Shown here: positions 34,350-41,703 of the stretch, in pieces
Layout of the letters: every line of letters begins with the position of its first letter
Position numbering within the stretch: the stretch's first letter is position 1
NCBI GenBank assembly: GCA_023512475.1
Contig: JAILZL010000002.1
Location: 62,001 to 126,000, forward strand
Direction: 5' to 3'
Source of the DNA: Syntrophobacterales bacterium
GTDB taxonomy: Bacteria > Desulfobacterota > Desulfobaccia > Desulfobaccales > 0-14-0-80-60-11
Length of the DNA: 64,000 nucleotides
Position numbers and translations under genes: made by a program
The notes under the pieces: model-generated
What the model saw: the letters and a program-made list of their open reading frames with translations, nothing else
Database searches by the model: none
Told to the model about the DNA's origin: nothing

Positions 34350-34820
34350 ATGCTTCGGGTCAGCATCCTCATGGTGGGCCGGACCAAGGAGCCCTTCCTC
34401 CGGGAAGGGGTGGAGTTTTTCCGCCGCCGCCTGGCCCCGTACCTGCACCTTTCCCTGGTGGAGGTGCGGGCGGAGCGGGAGGTCAAGGGCCTCCCCCCCG
34501 AAACCATCAAGGCCCGGGAAGGGGAGCGCCTCCTGTCCCGGGTGCCAGAGCGGGCGTACCTCACGGCCCTGGACCCCCAGGGGCGGGAATACACCACCCC
34601 GGACTTCGCCCGCTGGCTGGCACGCCGGGAAGCGGAGGGCCGTCCCGTGGCCTTTCTCGTGGGCGGCCATCTGGGTCTGGCCCCGTTGGTGCTCTCCCGG
34701 GCGGAGGCCACCCTGGCCCTCTCCCGCCTCACCTTCTCCCACGAATTGGCCCGCCTGGTGCTCCTGGAGCAGCTCTACCGGGCCATGACCCTCCGGGCCG
34801 GTCACCCCTATCATGTGTAA
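34350..34820 (+). CDS. rlmH: 23S rRNA pseudouridine-1915 N3-methyltransferase RlmH
   Basis: A 156-residue SPOUT methyltransferase that modifies helix 69 of 23S rRNA. The C-terminal knot is evident: FLVGGHLGLAP, then LSRLTFSHELARLVLLEQLYRA and a terminal HPYHV, the near-invariant RlmH ending (HPYH). ATG 34350 gives the normal N-terminus, though no ribosome site is clear. It ends 42 bases from the convergent TIM-barrel gene. Confidence 0.96.
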   Translation: MLRVSILMVGRTKEPFLREGVEFFRRRLAPYLHLSLVEVRAEREVKGLPPETIKAREGERLLSRVPERAYLTALDPQGREYTTPDFARWLARREAEGRPVAFLVGGHLGLAPLVLSRAEATLALSRLTFSHELARLVLLEQLYRAMTLRAGHPYHV

Positions 34821-34862
34821 GGCACCAGGTCCAGGTTCTCTCCTGACCCCGGTTCGCCGGCC

Positions 34863-35672
34863 TCAGTCCCAGGGCCAGATCCGGGCCAAATAGGCCAGGG
34901 AGGGCTCCAGACCTCCCTCGGCGTGGGGCTCCAGGGTGATGAGGGGCGGGGTGGCGAGGCGGGCCCCCAGGTAGTCCAGGATGAACTTCAGGGGCACCCG
35001 GCCGGTGCCCAGGGCCGCGTGCTGGTCGTGGCTGCCGTCGTTGTCATGCAGGTGCAGCAGGCCGAGATGGGGCCACAGGGCCGCCAGCCAGCCGTCATAA
35101 TCCCCGTCCCCGAAGGCCAGGAGGTGCCCCACATCCAGACAGACCTTGAGATTGGGGGCCCCGGCCCGCTCCAGGACCTCCAAAAAGAGGTTTTTATCCT
35201 CCCCCCGTTCAAAGACATTCTCCAGGACCAACAGGGTGTCGTGGGCCCGGGCGGCCTGGGCCAGCTCCCGGAAGGTGGCGGTGGCCCGGGTGAGCCATCT
35301 CCGCCGGGCATGGCGGTAGTGCCGGGCCTCATAGCCCAGGTGGCAGACCAGCGCCGCGGGCCGGAAGACCGGCAGCCAGCGGCAGACCTGGCGCAGCCGG
35401 GTGCGCGTGGCGGCCAGCACCAGGTCGTCCAGGGCCCCGGGGGCCATGTCCTGGAAGGGGGCGTGCAGGGTGAGGCGCCGCCCGGCTGCCAGGAAGCGCC
35501 GGGCGACGCCCTTCAGGATCCGGGGCGGATAACGGCTCAGGCTTCGGGCATCCAGGCCGATCTCCGGGTTCAGGCCCCGTTCCAGAAACCGCGACCCATA
35601 GCGCCCCAAAAGATAAGGGAACGGGATGTTGACCTGCACCCGGGGAATGAGGGCCTCAGGGGTGAGCCCCAT
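34863..35672 (-). CDS. Sugar phosphate isomerase/epimerase-like TIM barrel
   Basis: A 269-residue protein of the xylose isomerase-like (AP endonuclease 2) superfamily. Metal-site residues are placed as expected: LTLHAPFQD, VCHLGYEA, LVLENVFERG (Glu), VCLDVGHLLAFGDGD (Asp and His), LLHLHDNDGSHDQH (His and Asp) and ITLEPHAEG (Glu). Substrate unknown; sugar isomerisation or an endonuclease IV-like role are both allowed by the fold. It lies 12 bases after the methylmalonyl-CoA epimerase gene in one transcription unit. Confidence 0.85.
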   Translation of the reverse strand: MGLTPEALIPRVQVNIPFPYLLGRYGSRFLERGLNPEIGLDARSLSRYPPRILKGVARRFLAAGRRLTLHAPFQDMAPGALDDLVLAATRTRLRQVCRWLPVFRPAALVCHLGYEARHYRHARRRWLTRATATFRELAQAARAHDTLLVLENVFERGEDKNLFLEVLERAGAPNLKVCLDVGHLLAFGDGDYDGWLAALWPHLGLLHLHDNDGSHDQHAALGTGRVPLKFILDYLGARLATPPLITLEPHAEGGLEPSLAYLARIWPWD

Positions 35673-35684
35673 GCCGAGCCCAGC

Positions 35685-36098
35685 TCAGTGGGAGGTGGGA
35701 TACTGCACCAGCTCCACCAGCAGTCCGAAGGTGGCCTTGGGATGAATAAAGGCCACCCGGGTGTGGTGGGCGCCCTCCCGGGGGGTTTCGTCAATGAGCT
35801 TGACACCCGCGGCCTTCAGCTCCGCCACCGCGGCGTCGATATCCTCCACCTCCAGAGCAAGGTGGTGGAAGCCTTCCCCCCGGGTCTCCAGAAACTTGGC
35901 CACCGGGCTGTCCGGCGCGGTGGGCAGGAGGAGCTCCAGATTGCTTTCCCCCACTTTGAAGAAGCTCACTTTGACCTTCTGTGTCTCCACCACCTCTTCG
36001 CCCCCCAGCTCCAGGCAGAGATTCTCGCCGTAGAGCTTTTTGGCCGGGTCCAGGTCCTTCACTGCAATGCCCAGATGGGCGATGCGCTTGATTTTCAT
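35685..36098 (-). CDS. mce: Methylmalonyl-CoA epimerase
   Basis: A 137-residue glyoxalase-fold (VOC) protein that converts the S and R forms of methylmalonyl-CoA. The signatures are HLGIAVKDLDPAKKLYGENLCLE, GEGFHHLALEVEDIDAAVAELKAAG and a C-terminal TFGLLVELVQY; metal ligands are the His in HLGIAV, the His in FHHLAL and the late Glu. ATG 36098 has GAGGAGGAG upstream; a longer frame to 36164 is unlikely. It suggests a propionate/methylmalonyl-CoA pathway, but no mutase is in the window. Confidence 0.95.
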   Translation of the reverse strand: MKIKRIAHLGIAVKDLDPAKKLYGENLCLELGGEEVVETQKVKVSFFKVGESNLELLLPTAPDSPVAKFLETRGEGFHHLALEVEDIDAAVAELKAAGVKLIDETPREGAHHTRVAFIHPKATFGLLVELVQYPTSH

Positions 36099-36144
36099 GC
36101 TCTCCTCCTCGGGAAGGGTGCGGCCGTCCGGCCCTGATAATCTC

Positions 36145-36191
36145 TTGCCCAAATAAGCTGCCATTATATATGATGAAACGAGCCGGGGGAA
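36145..36191. promoter_or_regulatory. Overlapping divergent promoters of mce and the M20 gene
   Basis: One A+T-rich island (36163-36174) carries -10 elements in both directions. On the plus strand, TTGCCC (36145-36150), an 18-base gap and TATGAT (36169-36174) point to the M20 gene. On the minus strand, a perfect TATAAT (36168 to 36163) with a weak TTCCCC (36191 to 36186) points to mce. The two polymerase sites overlap, so they would compete. Confidence 0.55.
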
Positions 36192-36259
36192 GACGGTCCG
36201 GGCAGGGCGGCGCCCGTCCCCTGCCGGAGAATTTTCTGCCCCGGCCGCCGTGGAGTGCC

Positions 36260-37498
36260 ATGACCCCAGATGACCTTTTTGCCCGGGTGGCGGCCCGGCT
36301 GACGGAGCTGGCGCCGGAGATGGTGGAGCTGCAGCGGGAACTGGTGCGCCGGGTGGCGGTGGGCCCCGATGCCGGCGGCCCCGGCGAAGGGGAGAAAGCC
36401 GACTTCCTGGCCGGGCTGATGGCCCGCTGGGGGCTGGAGGTGCACCATTTTCCCGCCCCCGACCCCCGGGTGCCGGGTGGGGTGCGGCCCAATCTGGTGG
36501 CCTTCCTGCCGGGCCGGGAGGCGCGGAGGGTCTGGGTGCTGAGTCACCTGGACGTGGTGCCTCCGGGGGACCTCTCCCTGTGGGACTCCGACCCCTTCAC
36601 CCTGCGGGTGGAAGGGGACCGCCTCTATGGCCGGGGCACCGAAGACAACCACCACGGCATCGTCACCTCCCTCATGGCGGTCCGGGCCCTGCTGGAGGTG
36701 GGCGCCACCCCCGCCCGCACCGTGGCGCTGGCGCTGGTGGCCGACGAGGAGACGAGCAGCGGCAAGGGCCTGGACTTTCTCCTGCGGGAGCACGGGGAGC
36801 TCTTCAGCCCCGAGGACCTCATCATCGTCCCCGACGCCGGCAGTCCCGACGGCACCATGATCGAAGTGGCGGAAAAGAGCCTGCTGTGGCTGAAGCTCAC
36901 CCTGAGCGGCAAGCAGTGCCATGCCAGCCGCCCGGAGCTGGGCCACAACACCCTCAGGGCCGCGGCCCACGCCATCGTGGCCTTAGAGGCCCTCCGGCGG
37001 GAGTTTCCGGGGGAGAACCCCCTCTTCCGGCCGCCGGGCAGCACCTTTGAGCCCACCAAAATGGAGGCCAACGTCCCCAACGTCAACACCATTCCGGGGC
37101 GGGACGTCTTTTACCTGGACTGCCGGGTGCTGCCGGAGTATGACCTGGAGGCGGTCAAAGCCCGGGTGGCCGAGCTGGCTTGGGAGGCTGCCGCCCCCTT
37201 CGGGGTGACGGTGACCCTGGAGGCGGTGCAGGAGCAGCCCGCGGCGCCCCTGACCGACCCCGGGGCCCCGGTGGTCACGGCCTTAAGCCGGGCCATCCGG
37301 GCGGTCTACGGCCGGGAGGCGGTGCCCCAGGGCATCGGCGGCGGCACGGTGGCCGCCTTTTTCCGGCGGCGGGGCCTGCCCGCGGCGGTGTGGATGACGG
37401 TGAGCGACACCGCCCATCAGCCCAATGAATTCTGCCGCCTCAGCACCCTGGTGGGGGACGCCCAGGTGCTGGCCCATGTCTTTCTCTTCGGAGACTGA
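36260..37498 (+). CDS. M20 family metallopeptidase (ArgE/DapE type)
   Basis: A 412-residue dizinc amidohydrolase. Metal and catalytic residues are clear: WVLSHLDVVPPGD (His and Asp), YGRGTEDNHHGIVTS (bridging Asp), LVADEETSSGKGLD (catalytic Glu and metal Glu), IIVPDAG (Asp) and the last His in DTAHQPNE. The dimerisation lid (about residues 190-300) is present. The family hydrolyses N-acyl amino acids or dipeptides; the substrate is not evident. ATG 36260 has a modest GGAG. Confidence 0.9.
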   Translation: MTPDDLFARVAARLTELAPEMVELQRELVRRVAVGPDAGGPGEGEKADFLAGLMARWGLEVHHFPAPDPRVPGGVRPNLVAFLPGREARRVWVLSHLDVVPPGDLSLWDSDPFTLRVEGDRLYGRGTEDNHHGIVTSLMAVRALLEVGATPARTVALALVADEETSSGKGLDFLLREHGELFSPEDLIIVPDAGSPDGTMIEVAEKSLLWLKLTLSGKQCHASRPELGHNTLRAAAHAIVALEALRREFPGENPLFRPPGSTFEPTKMEANVPNVNTIPGRDVFYLDCRVLPEYDLEAVKARVAELAWEAAAPFGVTVTLEAVQEQPAAPLTDPGAPVVTALSRAIRAVYGREAVPQGIGGGTVAAFFRRRGLPAAVWMTVSDTAHQPNEFCRLSTLVGDAQVLAHVFLFGD

Positions 37499-37505
37499 CC
37501 CGGCC

Positions 37506-37763
37506 CTACAGGCCCTCCCACAGGTGCCGGTCGTGGCAAAATTCCCAGTTGCTGTCGTCCACGATGAAGAAATTGTCCACATCTTCATCCAGCATCTCCG
37601 CCCATTCCTCCCGGGCGTCCACCGGGTCCTGGGACCCGAGCCAGAGGCGGACGCTGAATTCCTGGGCGAAACCCGGATGGCGCAGGAGTTCCCGGGGATG
37701 CTGGTCCAGGACCAGATAGGACGTGACCCCCATATGCCGTCGGATGATCACCGGATAGGACAT
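37506..37763 (-). CDS. Small acidic protein of unknown function
   Basis: An 85-residue protein, not recognised. It begins SYPVIIRRHMGVTSYLVLDQ after Met and ends with an acidic stretch (EEWAEMLDEDVDNFFIVDD) and SNWEFCHDRHLWEG. No membrane segment or signal is seen. The gene is supported by a strong GGAGGAGG site before ATG 37763. It converges on the M20 gene with only seven bases between stops. Confidence 0.6.
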   Translation of the reverse strand: MSYPVIIRRHMGVTSYLVLDQHPRELLRHPGFAQEFSVRLWLGSQDPVDAREEWAEMLDEDVDNFFIVDDSNWEFCHDRHLWEGL

Positions 37764-37812
37764 GGCCTCCTCCTGGAAGCCCCGCCGGTCACACCTGAGG
37801 GCGGGCCGTGAT

Positions 37813-38310
37813 ATGCTGAGGATATATAACTCCTTGCCAGAATTCTGGCGACGGGGCAAGGGGGTTGTGGGCGGCCTCCTCCTCGCCGCGGCCCTGACCG
37901 CAGCCTGCGGCCGACTGGGGCAGGTGCCCACCGCCTTGGCCCCCGACGATTACCAGGAGGTGAGTCTGGCCCAGCTGCGCCACCCCGCGGCCGCCCAGGC
38001 CCTGGTGGGCCGGCGGGTGCGTTTTCCGGCGTTTTTCTGGGAGTATGTCACTTACGACCCCGCCATGTTCAGCAATTACGCCCTGCTGGCCCGCCACCCC
38101 CGGGGCTGGTGGGACCTCCGGTGGGCGGCGCTCTACGAGTCCCCCCGGATGCAGGGCTTTTATGACCGGTTGGCCCTGGATGCGGCCCAACAGACGCGCC
38201 TCAAGCCCCGACGCCTGACGCGCCTGCTCATCTATGGGGAGGTGCTCCCCCTGGGGCCCAGGCTCACCTACGTGCGCCTGCATCAGGCCCAGGAGCTGGA
38301 GCCCAACTGA
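37813..38310 (+). CDS. Putative membrane-anchored protein or lipoprotein
   Basis: A 165-residue protein with a basic N-terminus and hydrophobic run (GVVGGLLLAAALTAAC, about residues 18-33). A Cys ends the run, but Thr at the -3 position makes the lipobox non-canonical, so it could be a lipoprotein or a simple signal-anchored protein. The rest is soluble, with RVRFPAFFWEYVTYDPAMF and LTYVRLHQAQELE. No family is recognised. It diverges from the small acidic gene across 49 bases. ATG 37813 is chosen over an earlier in-frame ATG (37762) that would overlap the divergent gene. Confidence 0.6.
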   Translation: MLRIYNSLPEFWRRGKGVVGGLLLAAALTAACGRLGQVPTALAPDDYQEVSLAQLRHPAAAQALVGRRVRFPAFFWEYVTYDPAMFSNYALLARHPRGWWDLRWAALYESPRMQGFYDRLALDAAQQTRLKPRRLTRLLIYGEVLPLGPRLTYVRLHQAQELEPN

Positions 38311-38441
38311 AACCGGGAGGAGACGTCAGGAAAGGGGCGGGGGGAAACAGCCTAGACACCGGGGCAGCCGGGGCCCGGAAGGAGCCCCTGGGGTCTCTGG
38401 CAGGCCCACCGGACCGACCCGGGGGTCCTGAGGCAGCGCCG

Positions 38442-39008
38442 ATGAATCTGCTGGATCTGGGAATCATCCTGTTGTTGGCTCTCATTGTGCTGCGCGGCTA
38501 TTACCGCGGGTTCTTTCAGGAGCTGGCGGTGCTGGCCGGGGTGGTCGGGGGAGTGCTGGTGGCGGCCCACGGCTATCCCCGGGTGGGGGCCTGGCTCACC
38601 CCCCTCTTCCAGAACCCCACCTACGCCCGCTGGGCCGCCTTCGGCCTCCTGCTGGTGGGGGTGTACTGGGGGGTGCGGCTCCTCGCCTTCGGCCTGCAGC
38701 GCATCTTCCACTACCTCTACCTGGATTTTTTCGACCGTCTCCTGGGCGGCGCCCTCGCCTTGGCCAAGGGCGGCCTGGTGCTGGGCTTGGCGCTGATGCT
38801 GGTGGGTGTGGTGCTCCCCAAGGACTCCCCCCTGATGAAGGAGTCCCGCACCGCGCCCATATTGGTGGGGGTGGCGAAGCAGGCCCTGGGGTATCTGCCC
38901 CCGGATTTCAAAAAACACTTGCAGGAATTCTTGCGGGGGCAGTCCCGCCGGGAGCGCGGCCGAACCGTGGGGCTGCCCCGTGCAGGGGAGGGGATGCGTG
39001 TCGGCTGA
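38442..39008 (+). CDS. CvpA family membrane protein
   Basis: A 188-residue protein with four hydrophobic segments (about residues 5-20, 25-43, 62-82 and 100-125) and the CvpA-type start MNLLDLGIILLLALIVLRGYYRGFFQE. The family is linked to colicin V production, purine regulons and envelope homeostasis; no enzyme function is known. The C-terminal 50 residues are basic. It overlaps mazG by 11 bases. Confidence 0.87.
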   Translation: MNLLDLGIILLLALIVLRGYYRGFFQELAVLAGVVGGVLVAAHGYPRVGAWLTPLFQNPTYARWAAFGLLLVGVYWGVRLLAFGLQRIFHYLYLDFFDRLLGGALALAKGGLVLGLALMLVGVVLPKDSPLMKESRTAPILVGVAKQALGYLPPDFKKHLQEFLRGQSRRERGRTVGLPRAGEGMRVG

Positions 39009-39807
39009 CGATGCCGCTCCCCGGATGGTGGAGCGGTTTCTGGAGATTGTGGCCCGGCTGCGGGGGCCGGGCGGGTGCCCTTGGGACGCCCGGCAGACCC
39101 CGGAGACCCTGAAGACCTACGTCCTCGAAGAGGCCTACGAACTCGTAGAGGCGCTGGACCTGGGGGACCCGGCCAAGATCCGGGAGGAGCTGGGCGACCT
39201 CTTTTTGCACATTGTTTTTTTAAGCGACCTCTATCGGGAACGGGGCGCCTTCACCTTTGAGGAGGTGGTGCAGACCATCACCGCCAAGATGATCCACCGC
39301 CATCCCCACGTCTTCGGGACCGCCGAAGCCCGCACCCGGGAGGATCTGCGCCACCTGTGGCAGGAGGCTAAGGCCCGGGAGGGCAAGCCCCACAAGGACG
39401 CCTCCCTAGGGGAGATCTCCGCCGCCCTGCCGGCCCTGACCCAGGCCCGGCAGCTGGGGGAAGCCGCCTCCCGCCTGGGCTTTGACTGGCCGGACCTCCA
39501 GGGGGCGTTGGGAAAAGTGGAGGAGGAGTGGCAGGAGTTCCGCCAGGCCCTGGCCGGTCCGCCGGATCCCGCCCGGGAGGAGGAGCTGGGGGATCTCCTC
39601 TTCGCCCTTGTGAATGTGGCCCGCTTTCTCAAAATCGATCCGGAGCACGCCCTGCGGCGCACCCTCTACAAGTTCATCAAGCGCTTTCATGTGGTGGAGC
39701 GCACCCTGGCCAAGGCCGGCAAGACCCCGGAGTCCGCCACCCTGGAGGAGATGGACGCCATCTGGGAGGCGGCCAAAGCCCAGGAGCGGAAATGTCCTTC
39801 CGGGTGA
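38998..39807 (+). CDS. mazG: Nucleoside triphosphate pyrophosphohydrolase MazG
   Basis: A 269-residue tandem MazG protein that hydrolyses (d)NTPs to monophosphates. The first domain has GGCPWDARQTPETLKTYVLEEAYELVEAL and IREELGDLFLHI, the magnesium-binding EExxE and ExxD motifs. The second has KVEEEWQEFRQAL and EEELGDLLFALVNVAR. GTG 38998 is favoured because AGGGGAGGGG lies just upstream; GTG 38980 and ATG 39025 are alternatives. Coupled to cvpA by overlap. Confidence 0.94.
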   Translation: MSADDAAPRMVERFLEIVARLRGPGGCPWDARQTPETLKTYVLEEAYELVEALDLGDPAKIREELGDLFLHIVFLSDLYRERGAFTFEEVVQTITAKMIHRHPHVFGTAEARTREDLRHLWQEAKAREGKPHKDASLGEISAALPALTQARQLGEAASRLGFDWPDLQGALGKVEEEWQEFRQALAGPPDPAREEELGDLLFALVNVARFLKIDPEHALRRTLYKFIKRFHVVERTLAKAGKTPESATLEEMDAIWEAAKAQERKCPSG

Positions 39808-39816
39808 GACCTGCGG

Positions 39817-39845
39817 TTGTCCTGCCCCGCGGGAAGTGATATTTT
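39817..39845 (+). promoter_or_regulatory. Promoter of the kinase-ntrYX genes
   Basis: TTGTCC (39817-39822) and TATTTT (39840-39845) are 17 bases apart, giving a start near 39852, about 18 bases before ATG 39870. The stretch is notably A+T-rich for this genome. Confidence 0.45.
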
Positions 39846-39869
39846 CAGGAAAACGAACCCGTTAAGGTT

Positions 39870-41681
39870 ATGAGCCTCAAGACCGCACCATCGCCCCGGG
39901 GGGCCATCTCTCTGCCGGTGGTTCTCGGCCTCATCCTCACCGGCGCCCTGCTGTTTGGCGGGGTCCTGATCTATCTGCTCCACCAGCTCAATTTCAAGGT
40001 GGAAAAGGTGATCCGGGACCAGTTCAATCAGCAGCAGCTGGTGCTGGCCCGCAAGATCGCCGACAGCGTGGAGAACCACCTGGACTTCCTGGAGAGCAGC
40101 CTCCTCACCATGAGCCGGGGCCTGGAGGAGGAGCCGGGCTCGCCGGGCTTCTACCGTCATCTGACGACCCGGCTGGAGGACCTCACCCCCCTGGGGGTGC
40201 TGGATCTGGCCTGGTACGGGGCGGATGGGGTCCTGAAACACTCCTGGCGGGGAGCCCCGGAGCCGGAGGCGGGGGTGTGTCTGGAAGGGGCGACCCTGGC
40301 CTGGGCCCGGGAGCCCGGCCACCGGGGCCGGCTGCGGCTGGGAAAGACCCGGCCCGGCCCCTACCCCCCCTTCCGGGAGCGCCTGGTTCTGTCCCTGACA
40401 GCCCCCCTTTACCATCAGGATGATTTTCGGGGCGTTTTGGTCCTCCTGGCGGATCCGTTCTTCATCTGCAGCCAGGCCACCAAGGAGGTGCGCTCCGGCG
40501 CCACCGGCTACGCCTGGATCATCAATCAGGACGGCATCTTTCTGGCCCACTACGAAAGGGATTTTGTGGGGCAGGACGCCATTGCCGTGCGCCTGGCCCG
40601 CAATCCCCGCATCTCCTTCGCCGGCCTCCGGGAGATGCATGAGCGCATCTTCCGGGGCGAGGAAGGCACCACCGAGTACATTTCCGGCTGGCATCGCCAG
40701 GAGATCGGCCAGATCCTGAAACTGGCGGCCTTCACGCCCATCCGCTTTGACAAGGGCCTCATCCGCAGCGTCACCGACGCCGAGGATCCGGCGCACCAGC
40801 TCTGGGGGGTGGCGGTGGTGGCGCCGGTGGCCGAGGTTTCCGGCCACATCTGGGAGATCCTGTATCAGGAAATCGCCTTGGCCGCGGTGTTCTTCCTGCT
40901 CTTGCTGGTGGGCAGCGGCGTCCTTATCGGCATGGCTCTGTCCTATAACCGCTCCCTCAGCCGGGAAGTGGAGGAAAAGACCCGGGAACTGCGGGAGTCC
41001 CAGGAGCGCCTGCTGCGGTCCGAGCGCTTCGCGGCGGTGGGGGAGGCGGCTGCCTATGTCAGCCATGAAATCAAAAACCCTCTCATGGTCATCGGCGGCC
41101 TGGCCCACCAGGTGGCCCGACGCCTGGAGGGCCAGACCGAGCTCCAGGAAAAATTGCGCCTCATCCGGGAGGAGGTGCGGCGCCTGGAGGCCTTTCTGGG
41201 CGACCTCCGGGACTTCACCCGGCCGGCCCAGCCGGCATTCACCCCCGTCGACCTGAACCGGGTGATCCGGGAAGTGGAGCAGCTGCTGGAATCCGAGGCC
41301 AGGAAACGGGGGGTGGAAATCGTGGAGGATCTGGACAGCCGTCTGCCCTCCGTCCCGGCGGACCCCAACCAGATGAAACAGGTGCTCCTCAACCTGATGA
41401 AAAACGCCCTGGAGGCCATGGACGGCGGCGGCCGACTGCTGCTGAAAAGCGGCGCCGAAGAACGGGAGGTGTGGTTCTCGGTCACGGATACCGGCGTGGG
41501 CATGCCCCCGGAGGTCCAGGCCAAGATCTTCAATCCCTTCTTCACCACCAAAGACAAGGGCACCGGCCTGGGCCTGGCGGTGATTCACAAGATCATCACG
41601 GATCACCACGGCAGCATCCAGGTGGAAAGCATCCCCGAGCGCGGGTCCACCTTTGTGGTGAAACTTCCCAAAGAGCAATGA
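39870..41681 (+). CDS. Membrane sensor histidine kinase with extracellular Cache-like domain
   Basis: A 603-residue kinase. Membrane segments are at about residues 13-37 and 332-355, bracketing a 290-residue periplasmic domain with double-Cache character (SGATGYAWIINQDGIFLAHY). The HisKA H-box is AAYVSHEIKNPLMVIGG, and the ATPase boxes are QVLLNLMKNALEAM, VTDTGVGMPPEV and GTGLGLAVIHKII. It has no receiver domain. The gene is followed by ntrY and ntrX, so it may feed the same response regulator. The ligand is unknown; small organic acids are common for this domain type. Confidence 0.93.
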   Translation: MSLKTAPSPRGAISLPVVLGLILTGALLFGGVLIYLLHQLNFKVEKVIRDQFNQQQLVLARKIADSVENHLDFLESSLLTMSRGLEEEPGSPGFYRHLTTRLEDLTPLGVLDLAWYGADGVLKHSWRGAPEPEAGVCLEGATLAWAREPGHRGRLRLGKTRPGPYPPFRERLVLSLTAPLYHQDDFRGVLVLLADPFFICSQATKEVRSGATGYAWIINQDGIFLAHYERDFVGQDAIAVRLARNPRISFAGLREMHERIFRGEEGTTEYISGWHRQEIGQILKLAAFTPIRFDKGLIRSVTDAEDPAHQLWGVAVVAPVAEVSGHIWEILYQEIALAAVFFLLLLVGSGVLIGMALSYNRSLSREVEEKTRELRESQERLLRSERFAAVGEAAAYVSHEIKNPLMVIGGLAHQVARRLEGQTELQEKLRLIREEVRRLEAFLGDLRDFTRPAQPAFTPVDLNRVIREVEQLLESEARKRGVEIVEDLDSRLPSVPADPNQMKQVLLNLMKNALEAMDGGGRLLLKSGAEEREVWFSVTDTGVGMPPEVQAKIFNPFFTTKDKGTGLGLAVIHKIITDHHGSIQVESIPERGSTFVVKLPKEQ

Positions 41682-41703
41682 CGGCAGCTATGGGAGGGCA
41701 CAG

